Positions 23,875-35,944 are shown, numbered from the stretch's first letter. The stretch: 64,000 nucleotides of DNA from Parelaphostrongylus tenuis (GCA_019055375.1 JAHQIW010000080.1:1-64000), one strand, 5' to 3'. Notes: a model not told the origin generated them from the sequence alone. A program made the numbers and translations.

Positions 23875-24929
23875 ATGACGATCTGTACTTACAGCGCATG
23901 AACCCTTGCTCACCAATCCGCTGTAGAAGATCTGTTGATTCAAGCAAGAAGAATAAGGTACGACGTCATTGGCCTGGCTGAGACGAGAAGGCGCCATCCT
24001 TTTCACGCTGTTTATGACACCGGAGAAGAACTGTTCCTTGGTACATGCGATCGCAGAGGTGTCGGCGGCGTTGGCGTCCTCGTCAAATCGAATTTGACCG
24101 TGAACATTGATTCGTTCGAACAACTAACAACCCGTATCGGACGATTACGGTTGAAAACGATGTGGTTCTATGCCGGCTTTGACCATCTTCGTTGCTTACG
24201 CACCAACATCAAGCTATGACGAAGACGAAGTCGAAGCGTTCTATATGGACCTCGAAAAATTCTTCAGAGAAGATCATACATTCTTCAAGGTCATTGTCGG
24301 AGATGTTAACGCAAAAATTGGACCTAGAAGAACGTCTGAAGAACGTCACATAGGGACCCACGGACTAGAATGGAATGAACAGAGTGAGAGGCTATCTGAG
24401 TTTATCATGACCACCCAAACCATCCATGGTAACTCGCAATTCCAAAAGCCTCTTTCTCAGCGATGGACGTGGGAGTCTCCCAATGGAGAGTAACATAACG
24501 AAATAGATCACATCATAGTAAATCGAAGGTTTTGCCTGACCGACGTCGCTGTTGATCCTAAGTTCTACACGGGATCAGACCATCGCCTCCTTCGCGCAAC
24601 ATTCCGATTTTCGATGAGAGGAGAGAAAGCCGCTCAATTCAAACAACGAAGTCCCAGAACTACCATAAACTGGGATGTATTCAAATCATTAGTCGGCTCT
24701 TGGGAAGATACCGTTGTCGACAACATCGACGAAGAATACGATCGACTCGTTCGAATATCTTCGCGTTAGCGCTATGAAAGCCGAGAGTCCTAAGGTCACG
24801 AAGAGACGCTTGTCTCCGCAGACACTCGAGCTGATTCGTCAACGTGGAATCGCACGAGCTGCAGGCAACCGAAACCTTACAGTCCGAACTTGCGAAACGC
24901 TGCAGAGAAGCGATAAAAGAAGACCTTAA
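23875..24929 (+). pseudogene. RTE endonuclease region, disrupted
   Basis: The reading frame opens at ATG 23875 (MTICTY) and hits TGA at 23899. It continues as IGLAETRRR, shifts frame near 24180, continues as [14 protein letters not shown] and [11 protein letters not shown], meets TAA at 24491, and resumes as NEIDHIIV and GSDHRLL. These are the catalytic Glu, Asp/Asn and final Asp-His motifs of apurinic-like LINE endonucleases. Another shift near 24745 leads into the linker. At least two stops and two frameshifts make this copy non-autonomous. Confidence 0.88.
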
Positions 24930-25021
24930 AGAGAGAACAGCAGCAGTTATGGCAGAAGCTGCAGAAGCTGGGAAGAGCATTTCGCAAAGCCCAGCGAGGC
25001 TTCGCCAACTATAAGACCAAG

Positions 25022-26551
25022 ATGATTGCACTCCGATACCCTGACGGGACACTTACAGCTTCGAGAAGGGCTATGGAGAAAATCATCCACCAATACTACT
25101 CGGATCTCTTCGCTAGCCATGTTCTCTTACCGTCATATAAATTGAAAGAGGACGAATATGTCGTTCCACCGGTCCTTCCTTCCGAAATCCGACATGCTAT
25201 ATCGTCGGTGAAAAACAGAACAACACCCGGTCCAGACAGGATTAGACCAGAACATCTGAAGAATCCTGCCGCCAGTTCTCATCAACACCCTGGCTCGGCT
25301 CTTCACTCGCTACCTGTCAGAATGCAAGGTCCCTATTCAATGGAAAACCAGCAAGACCGTATTGTTGTTCAAAAAGGAGACCTTCACGACATAGGCAATT
25401 ATCGCCCAATCTGCTTGCTGTCCGTTGTCTATAAACTCTTTACTCGAGTCATCCTAAACAGGATTGACAGAACACTGGACGAAGGACAGCCATGCGAACA
25501 AGCAGGGTTCCGAAAAGGATTTAGTACCATGGAGCACATCCACACGATTACAAGACTCATCGAAGTTTCGCGAGAGTACAAACAACCACTCTGTCTCACT
25601 TTCATCGATCTGAAGAAAGCCTTTGATTCAGTGGAAACAGAAGCGGTTATAGAGGCTCTGGATAACCAGGGCGTCCCTACTCGGTACATAATGATCCTTC
25701 GTGAGCTCTATAAAGATTTCACGACCAAAATATCTCCATTCTACAACAATATCACCATTGACGTAAGAAGAGGGGTTCGACAAGGCGATACAATTTCGCC
25801 AAAACTATTCACTGCCACCCTACAAAACGTCATGCGAACATTAGAATGGGACGAAATGGGAGTGAAAATTGACGGTCGACAATTAAACCATCTTCGCTTT
25901 GCTGACGATATCGTTCTCATAACACCAAACATCAGCCAAGCGGAACGAATGTTGACCGATTTCGATAACGCCTGTGGAAAGATTGGTCTTCAACTGAATC
26001 TAACGAAAACAATGTTCATGAGGAACGGATGGGTTTCTAACGCCCCATTCACGCTCAACGGAACGACAATCTCCGAATGCTCCAGTTACGTCTATCTAGG
26101 TCGTGAAATCAACATGATGAACGACCTAGCTCCAGAGTTGAGCAGGAGGAAACGAGCGGCTTGTGGAACGTTTAAGAGCATCGAAGATGTAGTGAAGAGG
26201 ACAAAGAACATCCGACTCCGTGCCCACCTTTTCGATTCGGCAATTATCCCTGCCCTGACGTATGCAGCAGAAACCTGGTCGCTACGTAAGCAGGATGAAA
26301 GATCACTTGCCGTTATCGAACGCGCAGTCGAAAGGTCGATGCTAGGAGTATCTCGTATCTCGCAAATGAGAGAAAGGATCCGAAGTTCCGACCTACGTCA
26401 ACGATCGAAAATCAGAGACGCCGTTCTACACGCCAGGATATCGAAAATAAGGTGGGCCGGACACGTGATGCGCTTCAACGACAACCGATGGACGAGAGCC
26501 GTTACCGACTGGATTCCTCGGGACGTCAGCGCTCTAAAGGATGACCACTGA
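25022..26551 (+). CDS. RTE reverse transcriptase (509-codon open frame)
   Basis: An uninterrupted frame covers the RT and C-terminal region. In order: TPGPDRIRPEHL, KKGDLHDIGNYRPICLL (RT motif 1), AGFRKG, FIDLKKAFDSV (motif A Asp), RGVRQGDTISP (motif B), LRFADDIVLI at about 25892-25921 (motif C, FADD), LNLTKT, YLGREI, and the RTE C-terminus RWAGHVMRF...WIPRDV. Residues about 80-118 are out of the family frame because two compensating indels (near 25262 and 25372) bracket them. Motif Asp residues are present, but the stretch and the broken endonuclease argue against activity. The ATG is internal to the original polyprotein. Confidence 0.88.
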   Translation: MIALRYPDGTLTASRRAMEKIIHQYYSDLFASHVLLPSYKLKEDEYVVPPVLPSEIRHAISSVKNRTTPGPDRIRPEHLKNPAASSHQHPGSALHSLPVRMQGPYSMENQQDRIVVQKGDLHDIGNYRPICLLSVVYKLFTRVILNRIDRTLDEGQPCEQAGFRKGFSTMEHIHTITRLIEVSREYKQPLCLTFIDLKKAFDSVETEAVIEALDNQGVPTRYIMILRELYKDFTTKISPFYNNITIDVRRGVRQGDTISPKLFTATLQNVMRTLEWDEMGVKIDGRQLNHLRFADDIVLITPNISQAERMLTDFDNACGKIGLQLNLTKTMFMRNGWVSNAPFTLNGTTISECSSYVYLGREINMMNDLAPELSRRKRAACGTFKSIEDVVKRTKNIRLRAHLFDSAIIPALTYAAETWSLRKQDERSLAVIERAVERSMLGVSRISQMRERIRSSDLRQRSKIRDAVLHARISKIRWAGHVMRFNDNRWTRAVTDWIPRDVSALKDDH

Positions 26552-26720
26552 CCCGTTGGTCCGATTTCTTCACGATAGCGATAGAAGAAATGATGCTCAG
26601 CGAATCCCTAGAGCGAGGAGGATCCACTGGGCTACTCTTTCACGCGATAGGGAAAAATGGAAGAGTTGCTGGTACCTGCTCGGTCACTCAACGATCAACG
26701 GGACGACAGGTGATACAGGT

Positions 26721-26744
26721 GATATATATAATATATATATATAT
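26721..26744. repeat. TA microsatellite at the RTE 3' end
   Basis: Follows directly on the gatacaggtgat tail of the plus-strand RTE. Confidence 0.85.
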
Positions 26745-26938
26745 CGAAAAAAATCAAAGTCAGCAGCGCTCATCACATCCTATATATATAATGTCACAGA
26801 GCAGTTTTCTCATCAGACCTCACAAATAATTGGGAACTCGCTCCTCATTAAACTTTCCGAATAGGATTTGGGAGCCCGTTCCTCATCGCTCACATGACTG
26901 GTCTTCAATACTTTACTATTAGTATTCAATGGTGTAGA

Positions 26939-27010
26939 GTGGTGCGCAAAAACGTTTGTGTCAGCCGGAATTTGAACCCGGATCTTACTCTTTCCATAAC
27001 ACCGCGATCG
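26939..27010 (-). repeat. Degenerate tRNA-like module
   Basis: Matches 63000-63060 (acgtttgtgtcagccggaat, gaacccggatcttactcttt) and then diverges. The D arm is lost. Confidence 0.6.
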
Positions 27011-27775
27011 GCGGTCAAATGAAGATGATTTGCGATTGATTATAAGTATTATAACTTACAGACACATTTACCAATATCGCTAGATGATTGTTGTTGTGTA
27101 TTAAACTGTATATAGAGTTTAACTATTCAAGTTTGAGGTTCTTCGATCTACGACGAAAAGTAGCAATAAGTTCCACGTGGCAAAACCTACAACCTAGAAA
27201 GTACAACTGTGGAATATCGAAATTAGTACCAAAATTGTCATTTCTCAAGCTGAGCATATTCCATATGACGGAGTGGCTAAATATTGTTGATCATTTATTG
27301 CTCTTCAGTCTTTATGTAATCCGTTCATTTTTGAGTAAACACTAGAACGATCCCCATTTGCAAACCAGATCTGCCACAAATACTTGTGATAGCCTTTACT
27401 TATAGTAGTTAGTCAATTGTACTTTGTTTTGAAATCTACATCAATGTTTTCGAGAAAAGTTATTGTCCTACCAGTCTTATGAAGTTTGAGGTAAATTTTA
27501 TCATATAGCAGTGTGAAGAACCAACTATAGAAAAGTTTTATGCACTTCTATCCAAGCAAAAAGTCTGATTCAGTTCTTATTGTTGATAGTTGAAACGACA
27601 ATCATCTTATCGGATGAAAATCGGTTGTCTTAAAACCATCTTGCCAGTGTGGTCATTGGTGGTCCTCACGTATGAAAATTGTGTTTGAAATTGAGATTTG
27701 CAATTTTCAACTATCACATAGAAGAATAGACGCTAAATCTAGCAACAATTCATTGCTGCCCAACGATCCCTATTA

Positions 27776-28130
27776 GTATCCAATTGGAATTTTATGAATG
27801 TTACTCATTAACGTCACCGTTAATCTCGCTTGTGCCAAAGAACCCGTAAACATTTTTGCATTCAAACATGCCAATTGCTGATTTTTGACAACATGGTAGA
27901 TTTTCAACTGCCATAGCAGTTTATCGGGTTGAGATCGTCGAGTTAACCCATTAGAAACCGCGTTGATTTTTAGCGCGACAGGCGGCGACACCGCATTGAG
28001 GTTACGATGACATTTTGGTAGTTTTATGACGAAATTTAGATTTACATCGTGATTTAAAAAATTATGCTGTCAGTAAACGGTAATATTTTCGTGACATACG
28101 GGACCTCATAAAGCTATGAATACAGATATC
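27776..28130. repeat. Dispersed repeat shared with 59530-59900
   Basis: Shared segments include a gcgttgatttttagcgcgacaggcgg-type block (27960) and its match at 59566, then a region with ggtagt...tgacgaaattta and agtaaacgg/agtaaatgac. Not part of the A/B collinear alignment, so it is an independent repeat copy. Confidence 0.5.
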
Positions 28131-28321
28131 AACGCCGAAGTTTCCGCTGAAGTCCCATATATTGAAATGGCAAATCAGATGCTTTAGAAAAGATCATATT
28201 TTGAACTGTTACTGGACAATTCTACGCTATCTTATTTGTGTTTTTTCATATAATTGATATTTTTATTCTTCATTTAGTATGTCAGCGCCAGTTTGCCTCT
28301 ATAAATTGCCCTATCATTGAC

Positions 28322-28568
28322 ACTTTTGATCCGTCTTCACAGTGTCTCTTTTTTCACTGTGCGGATCCCAGTACTTCTAGCATTCGATTCGTTTTTTCGT
28401 CTTCTTCTTAAGCGTCGTACATTACTGGTTAAGCACGTTCCTTGCAATCTTGAGGATAGCCATGCTGAGGCGTCGCATAGTTCGTTGTTGACTGCTGGAG
28501 AGTGTTGATGGACGGGGCTTAGCCTGCCCGCGCTGCGACAAGCATCACAACCACTCGGCCACCCTTCT
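28322..28568 (-). mobile_element. tRNA-derived SINE type 2 (spacer)
   Basis: The reverse complement reads ggtggccgagtggttgtgat (A box) and a GCTAAGCCCC B-box relic. It then has ctccagcagtcaacaacg and aatgctagaagtactgggat, with a cactgtgaag stem-loop at the 3' end. Confidence 0.78.
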
Positions 28569-28967
28569 AAGATTATATAATCAAGCAATCAATTATATCA
28601 GTTTTATACTGCTAATTCATATATTAAAGCGTCAATCTTTCAGATTGGATAAGCGCTTATCCCATAGAATACATAAAGCCAATATAGTGATTGAAAATTG
28701 AAAAACAATGTACAAGTTGGCATAATACAGCTCACTGCGTGCTATGCCGTCACTGACAACTCTCAATAACTTTTTGATCTGTGTACCTTAGAAACTGTAG
28801 CCTTCATATAATTATTGAACAAAGTTTAATCAATTGTTTTATAGGTATTAATTTTTTTACTCATTATTTTCTTTTGATACCGAACATTGGCACTAAGGTA
28901 CTCTACGTATTTCTCTTTAGTTGAATACCCTTAAAACGATATCTTGTATTTCGTTCAGGACTCACCT

Positions 28968-29090
28968 ATCCAAATGACTCTGATACGACCACGTCCAAGT
29001 GGTCGGAGACCCATCAGCACATCAAAAACCTCATTGTCCGTTCGCCCGACTGCTTCCAATGAGCATGCTCCTCCACTTTTATTGCGGAAA
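28968..29090 (-). CDS. Possible coding exon, unrecognised
   Basis: The minus strand reads SGGACSLEAVGRTDNEVFDV then LMGLRPLGRGRIRVIWIG and ends at a good donor (GATAG then GTGAGTCC). An acceptor AAAAG lies at the other end. Only one short exon can be supported; it could be chance. Confidence 0.3.
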
Positions 29091-29510
29091 TTTATGCGAA
29101 AAATGAGTAGATTTTTGCAGACTATAGTAGAGCTTATCATCGTAGAAGTTGTGGGCAACGGGTAGGTGTTCAAAGCGAGTGCTTTCGTGCAAGGAATCAC
29201 TCAAAATCTAAGAACTATTCATGACCGACGCTATACTATTGAAAACCCACAAAACATTGGTGTACGCAGTCGCATCACATCTCTTGGACCAACTTTTGCA
29301 GACTACTGTAACGTCGGCAGTCGTACACTTTGGGAAAAAATCCGCCTGAGTAAACAATCCGAATAGAAGGTCTTGAACATCAATAGAATGTTAAATCAGA
29401 AAGTGTATTTTTTCCAAATACGTTTTGCTTGCTGCTCATTATTCAGTCATTCGGCATTATCTATCTTTAGAAGACCAACTTCGAGAGCAATCGATTGAGC
29501 AAACTTCCAG

Positions 29511-30049
29511 TCAGTTACCTTCCCAGTCTCCAAAGAAGGCGAAACCTACGAAACTACAGTCAATATTGCACTTTGTTGTTCCCAGTTTTATCAAAAAAAA
29601 AACTGATGAAGAATTAATTGGCGAGTGGTCAAAGAATGTGCCGTCATCCAGAATCCTAACTTGCTCCCTCAAGATGCCTACTCTTTCAAGATGAGGGGAG
29701 GAGTTCTTGGTGACATAATGCTCAAAGCAAAAAACTAGTAGACTCCCACGAACTGTGCCTACCCGATGTTTGGAATCTGGCTTTAGAAAAGACAAATATG
29801 TGGGGCCATCGTAAGAGTGGAAAGTGGAAAAAGACGCTCTTATTCTCATGAGGTAAGTGACAAAGATGTGCGCATTATGAGTTGAAAATATGCTTATCTC
29901 TTGAGGAAATCTTTTTCTCATTGAATAATGGGAATTGGTAGGACTCATAAGCGTTTTCCCATCACAAATACTATTATAGAGGTCTTCACCATAATATGCT
30001 ATCTTTTCGTAATGGATTTGTCCAAATCCCATCATCTGTGCTTCAGGAC
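29511..30049 (-). CDS. Long open frame, possible exon, unrecognised
   Basis: About 180 codons open on the minus strand, entered by a TTTGCAAG acceptor: SPEAQMMGFGQIHYEKIAYY ... SYDGPTYLSFLKPDSKHRVG ... HLERVGILREQVRILDDG. The length is notable for AT-rich DNA, and the first 35 residues look protein-like. Parts may be intronic. No family recognised; possibly in one gene with 28968-29090. Confidence 0.35.
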
Positions 30050-30179
30050 TTGCAAACAAAACCCGATATGAAGTTTAAATAACGGGTTAATCACCCGGAA
30101 AGTAGGCGTACTTTCTTCTCATCGATTCTGTGCAACAACAAGATTTTTTCACAAGTTCAAGCTTGCCACTACTATCTCC

Positions 30180-30240
30180 ATTTTTGAGCTATCGAATGAC
30201 TCCTGATAGCCTAATAAAAAAGCAGAAAGTGCTAAATTGT
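30180..30240 (+). repeat. Dispersed repeat containing gctatcgaatgactnctgatagc
   Basis: Short related segments recur at 17945, 30185, 30892, 35708, 35878, 58266 and, inverted, at 10380 and 50785. Some are followed by A-rich runs and some by short inverted repeats. No coding potential; the family is unknown to me. Confidence 0.5.
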
Positions 30241-31968
30241 TGAACGCGGAGTTCGAGGTGCGTCTCTTCTCAGTTTAGTGGCTTTTTCATAGATAAGTAG
30301 GGATTTGTAGGACAGCTGGGCATTCTTTTGCTATAAATACATGTGTAGAAATATTTCCAGTTATATGAATTTTTCCGTACCGGCAAAATCTGCTTGGAAA
30401 GAAAATTTTTTCTAGATACATCTAATCTGTAAAGTTTAAACAAAGCACTCAAAGAGCAAGACGTTGTCTTCTTTTCGTTATTGGAGCGCACTACAAAAAA
30501 CCTTTTGGAAACCAAGCCAGGTTCTAAGATTTCCATTTCTGTTCTTATGGAACTATCACTGTTAATCTAATGAGAAGTTCTGCAAGATAAAACAGGCAGC
30601 AAAACACGATCACATTCCTTAAAATGTGACTGACATTCCTCACAAGTCCTTATGGAAAGTGGAGATATCTAGAATAAATGAGCGTTCTTCCACTAAAAAT
30701 ACGTTTATAAAAGTCCCATCAGTTGGAGCCTGCTCTTTCGAAGGGGAACTTTTCTTAGAATCAAAATGTCACTCCATAATACCAAAAAAAAATGCGTTAC
30801 GAATGTGAAACAGCGCACTCCATAATCAAGACGTGATTTTTTTAGTAGAAGGTAGTTTGAAGCTCTTTTCGTGAAAGAGACATAGTTCAAGCTATCGAAT
30901 GACCATTAAAATATGTATTCAAATAGAACAAGTGTTCTCTGACAGCTTAAGAAATGTTTCCTTTCATAACGATGTGGTTTTATCTTTCAAACATAGGAGA
31001 TTTCCCTGCATTTGAGCGGTCCTTATACTAGGAAAAAAACGTTATCGAAATCTCTTCTGGGATATTCCATCATTTAGTAATGATGATGACAAACCAAAAC
31101 AGTTTTACCAAATAAATTTCTATATTTTCGTTGCAGTGGAGGGAATTAAAATTGCCGCTCTCCGCCGTAGGCGCTGCATGAAGACTCTTCAAAAACCGAA
31201 TTTAGCTCCAAAATTACAGAGATTTGAGGCACCGAACGGCTGTTCAAATTTAGCGATAAGCTATCCACAGACACCAACAGAGCAAGCAGATCGAACTGAG
31301 TGTAAAGCTCAGTTTTATTTTGCTTCTACAATGCAACTAAGAACGCTTTCTCAGATTTATTGAAAACCAAAGAAAGACGATTTGTCCAACAAAAAAGGTT
31401 GCCAAATTTTGGTGTACCTAAAGAGTACATGTTCTCCGGAATGAATTAAGGGAACACCCTAGAATTCATGTTGCTCCTTCACCAAGCTCAATATAGAGCA
31501 AGTACCATTGAGCTCTTATGTGTAGAGCACCGTCTAAAGCCTTTCTGTCACTTATCAGGCAATTGAACAAAGAACACAAAATGAATATCAAATGTTTTCT
31601 TCAAAAACTAACGTAATCTTGAGTTCTGCATAGGAACCTAGTTCATTTTTCTAGCACGCACACAGTCGTTTTTCGGTGACATTCGCGTTAAAGCTATATT
31701 CATTGATCAAGCATATCACTGTGAAACCTTCAGTATATCACAAAGTCGAACAACCAACTTTGGCTACCTTTGTGGAGCCTTTGTCTCTTCGGGCTAATTA
31801 CTTTGACCGGCGTTGTTGAACACCATTCCTTTACATTGATGAAATAGATTTCTAATCAGCTAGCTATATATTCTTTGAAGATTTTAGGTTTCAGTATTGT
31901 CGTTTAGAGCAAAAAATCACAAATTGCCCATTTTTATGAACAGAATTTCCCCTCAACTCGCCCCGGAT

Positions 31969-31993
31969 ATATATATATATATAATATATATAA
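31969..31993. repeat. TA microsatellite
   Basis: About 25 bp of TA repeats in the spacer, next to cgccccgga. Confidence 0.85.
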
Positions 31994-33272
31994 TGGTTTA
32001 AAATTTGCCATTTTTTCGCCCATTTTCTGAATTTTTGGGCTTATTTGAAAGCTCGTCTTCTACTTCGTTGGTCGGTGTATAATTTGTCTACTTACTTCAA
32101 GATGGAGTTAGCAAGCGAGCAAATTAGATTCATGATGATGCACGAATGGCTGTTATGTTCAAATGCAGCGGTGGCAAGTGAAGGCATCAAACAATCAATC
32201 AATTTGATGCTCGCGGAATCAATCTAGGAAGTGCTCGAAGTTGAATGGAGTACTTTGTCTGATAGTTTTGTTTTGTTCGGGTGTAACAGGCTCATAAATA
32301 AATGTTTTACAAGAATTTTCTCAGAATTTTTTCTCCAACCTATTATCTGCAAGTGCAAAAGTCTCTTGAAGTCAACCAACATGATTTTTTCCACTTGTTC
32401 TTTCGCCTTAACAATGCATTTGCAAAGTTAGAAATACATAGAAAAGCTTTAATGAGATGTAGACAATATGATAACCTATTTTTCTGATGTCTATGTCAAT
32501 AAAACTTCGGCATTTTATCTCACAAAAGCCGAAATTGGTGACAAAAGTGCTGAATGCTTGTCAAGTCGATCGTTGTTGGGCTAGCTCTGCTGGAGCATTT
32601 TGATGTGAATTTGCAGAACTGAGTTGGGCTGAGACAAGTCAGATATCAATTTCACGAGCTCGCAAGGATGAGGGTCTTATGAGCACACAATAAAACATGG
32701 CGATGTACACTTAGTTTTAGAAAAAAATGAAATGATGCCTCTGATCACTAATTCAAAGGGACTTTGAAGAAGTGTGAAATTTCAACCGAATACTTTGAAC
32801 TCCACTCAACTATGGATGGATTATGCAGCTGAATAAAAGTCAAGTTAGATGAAAGATTAATAATTCTGGAATTCAAAAAATCTACTTTGTATAGTCTGTG
32901 AGAATGTTTAGAGCCTTTTCGAGGTTCGTACGTCAGCGTCACAAGTACGTTTTGGCGATGCCACCAGCTTCAATAGTGGCCCACGCCTCACATCGAAACC
33001 TACTTTATGGGAGGAATGGGGAGACGTTATCAATGGTGAAAGAACGTAATAGTGTGTTATCAGCATTTTTAAGTCGATGGATTACAGTTGGTAGTGAATG
33101 CATAGAAATCCAGCTCATCGAGCGTTTTTAAATCTCGCTTTGAACATTCAATATAGTGTGAATGTTTGAAGAGAAATTCAAAAACAGTTGATGAGATGAA
33201 GATCTTTTTTTTAACAAATCATTAACTTTGTCCTAGACCTTGATATCACCTTGGTATTCTTTTAGCATTTCA

Positions 33273-33525
33273 TTTGATCCGTCTTTGCAGTGCGTTCTTC
33301 TCACTGAGTGGATTCCACTATTTCAAGCATTCAGATCGTTTTTTTCAGTCTTCTTCTTGAACCTCGCAAAATACTGGTTGAACCACGTCTTCTTGTAATC
33401 TGGAGGATAAGTGGCTGCAGCCATTCATAGGAAGTTCGTCGATTACTGCCGGAGAGTGTTAAGAGGTGGGGTTCGACCCAGCGCGCGCCACGTCGAACAT
33501 CACAACCACTCGGCTATGGCGTCCC
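33273..33525 (-). mobile_element. tRNA-derived SINE type 2 (spacer, best B box)
   Basis: Reverse complement: atagccgagtggttgtgatg (A box) and GGGTCGAACCCC (B box) with tRNA-like spacing, followed by the shared ctccggcagtaatcgacg body. Confidence 0.78.
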
Positions 33526-34119
33526 GTCACCTTGTTATACTTATTGAAAATTCATTTTTGACTTCAAAGTAACATCCAGTACCATTTATTCAGTTATATC
33601 AACATTACATGGAAAAAATGTGTTCCAGTGCATTTATTCAGGATAAATGTACAATTGTGGTGAATACAATAGAAACTTCAAAGGTGGTGGTCACTTTATC
33701 TGATAATAAAATTTCTAGACACCGATTGACGGTTTCGCAAGAACAACTACGCCGACTTGGAGACTAAGAAAAACATCGCGAATCGGTTTGGCGAGCTATA
33801 ACCAAACAGTGGCACGACTTTCACAGCGACTATTTCCACAAAGTGAAAGTTTACGCTGCTTAAGTTCAGTTGAGAAGTTAATTGAAGTTAAAAAACGGTG
33901 AAATCTTATTTAGAAAAAGGTAGAAGAACTGTTTCCAAAATTGAGAAAGAGCTGGAAACGTTGAGATAAGAAGTGATGAACGGACCAACTATCACATCGG
34001 ACTCAGTCTACTGCCACTGCATGATTATTAAAAATGAGATTAATTCCCATGATCAACTATCAATTAACTTCGGCATTGATTGGACATCTCCTTGATTTTC
34101 CTACTCAGCTGGCGCCAAG

Positions 34120-34330
34120 TTGTTAATTTGAAGATTTATTCGGTAGAGATGAAAAGTACAATGAACTTGATCGTGTTGGCTGACGTTTCGGCTTTTTCGC
34201 CCTTTTCAGAGTCTGAAAGAGTCAAGTTGATATGCAAAACACTGAAGAGCGTGGAAAGCCAACACGTTAGCCATCACGATCAAATTCATTGTACTGTTCA
34301 TCTGTGCCGAATGAATCTTCAAATTAACAT
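34120..34330. repeat. Inverted repeat with hammerhead-like motifs (Penelope terminal-repeat remnant)
   Basis: The arm at about 34120-34214 is repeated in inverse orientation at about 34240-34330; shared pieces include gttaatttgaaga and gttcattgtac. Minus-strand 34178-34214 has CTGAAAA, stem II GGC...GCC, GAAA and CGTCAGC. Plus-strand 34240-34272 has CTGAAGA but a broken GAAA. The motif resembles the one at 40522-40558. No coding part of a Penelope element was recognised here. Confidence 0.6.
34178..34214 (-). ncRNA. Penelope-type hammerhead motif, core slightly altered
   Basis: Minus strand: GACTCTGAAAA in place of CTGANGA, then GGGC-GAAAAA-GCC, GAAA, CGTC and AGC. One core base departs from consensus, so activity is unlikely without compensation. 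Confidence 0.55.
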
Positions 34331-35890
34331 CCTCGTACCTGCTGAATAAGAAAATCAATGAAACTAATTGTAAAGTCACTTTGCTGGTACAAAGAATCAC
34401 TTCAAAAGAAGAAAGAGAACGGGCAAGCATAATGGACACGATGAGACAGTTTGCTTTGTAGCCAGCTGATATGCTTTCAACAATAAGTATTGGTGAGGTA
34501 GAGGATAAACCCAAGTGAGTTACACCACCTTCCACTCCTAGGAGAAAAGAGAGTGAACCGAAAGTTTAGAAACATCATTCTGATACTGACTACGGCTTTG
34601 GCTCTACTAAGCTTAATAGCAATTTGTGCTCCCTAGATCATTTCCGCTGAAAGGTGATTGAGGATATGCCGATCAAGTTGGAATATCACTGAGAGAATAC
34701 CAGATCAGATCGAACGCTCTATTCTATTGTGGCTAACACATGAAGACTAGCTAAAGATGACTCCGTGTTTCAAAAGAAATTTCAGATTCCGAGATTTTGA
34801 GCGTGTCAGCATTCTTTTTACTAACTTTCTTTCCTGTTTCTCAAAAGTTAGAATTTTACTTCAACGAACAACATTTTGATCTGAAAACATTTTTAGCGTG
34901 AGATCAATTGGAGAAAAAAAGACACAAAAGAGAGAGAATATCCAACTATTCACTTCTAATTAGGAGTCCGTTTGAAGAAGGTCGTCCTGTCACATCACGT
35001 CAATAAGAGATCAAATGCTCATCTTGACTTTCGGATTCTGTACAAAACATTACAATGTAATAGTTCTGACATAACTCTTGTAACATATTAAATCGAACAG
35101 ACAATTTTTGGAGAAACCTTTTGTGCTGGAGAAAGACTTTGGATCACAAGACTACAGTAATTTAATGATTGGAAAGCTCAAATCTTTAATTAATAATGTT
35201 CTCCTTTTTTTTCTAAAGTATAATCTTTTACAGTGTTGTAGCATCCAAAACAAAATTATTTTTCACACGCGCTGCGCCTTCTTCGTAAGGATTCTTATTA
35301 TTCATTTGGGGATTTTTCCCCCGCTTCGTGAAGATTTCAAAGTTTTTGTTATCATAAAAATTATCGAAAAATTTATGCTCTGTCGTTCTAGTGCCTGAGC
35401 TTTTCATTCTCTTTAATGATTGCCAAATGAATCCGCTACTAAGCCCAACTTCAGGCGTTATCTTAAGCACCTTAAGGTTAAGCACGAAAGGCTTATGGTC
35501 ATATAAAGGAAAGCTTCAACCATTACAGTCATATATTTTATCCACAGTCTATGTCAGAGGGGAGAAAAATTTCAAATTTAATGACAAAAATCGCAATCCA
35601 CATTAAATCGCGCGTGCGCTGCCTGTCGATCGCAGCTATCGATCCACAGCCACCACACACTCGAACGGTTTCTTTTTTTCAAACAAGCATAGTGCTGGAA
35701 CTGTCGAAACTTAAGCTATCGAATGGCTGCTGACAGTTTGACAAAAGAGCTGTGCCTTGCGGCACAAAAGCACGATAAGCGCTGTGTGTGTGAAACATAG
35801 TTTTATTTTGAATGATAGAGCGCTTTGAAAGGATCTATCTGAAGCCAAAGTGCAATTTCGAATTTTTTGAGGCTTAAGCTTTCGAATATT

Positions 35891-35944
35891 ACTATTAGTC
35901 TAGTGGAAAGTTTGTTTAGCAAAAATTTCCACTAGACTAATAGT
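35891..35944. repeat. Perfect 19-bp hairpin
   Basis: actattagtctagtggaaa (35891-35909) is exactly inverted at 35926-35944 across a 16-nt loop. A diverged third copy of one arm follows at 35968-35992. It belongs near a dispersed repeat that includes aagctatcgaatg. Confidence 0.75.

Larger units (their letters stand above)
23371..26744 (+). mobile_element. RTE-type non-LTR retrotransposon, near full length, degraded
   Basis: Starts immediately after a TA tract with a GC-richer 5' leader (23371-23874). It then has an apurinic-type endonuclease, a reverse transcriptase, a short 3' UTR and a repeated gatacaggtgat tail running into TA repeats. One coding unit of about 2.7 kb with endonuclease then RT and no LTRs is the RTE plan. 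Base composition and codon use differ visibly from the AT-rich surroundings. It has no counterpart in copy B at this position, so it inserted after the duplication or was lost there. Confidence 0.9.
1..28010. repeat. Segmental duplication, copy A
   Basis: Positions 1-28010 align in order with 38464-64000. Examples: 1 with about 38467; 3767 with 42494; 6898 with 45594; 10034 with 50440; 16720 with 56609; 18771 with 58622; 21020 with 61100; 27280 with 63450; 27793 with about 63964. Offsets change from about 38.46 kb to 40.4 kb to 36.2 kb because each copy has private insertions. Coding exons are clearly more similar than introns. The true left edge is outside the window. Confidence 0.9.
30050..33272. 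other. Spacer without recognised genes
   Basis: AT-rich sequence with dispersed repeat pieces (30410-30540 and 30700-30890 resemble 20480-20800 and 60230-60800). One TA tract. No supported exon. Confidence 0.6.

Noticed and set aside
32898..33131. 77-codon plus-strand frame in the spacer
   Set aside because: Neither strand gave a convincing transposase or other family pattern.
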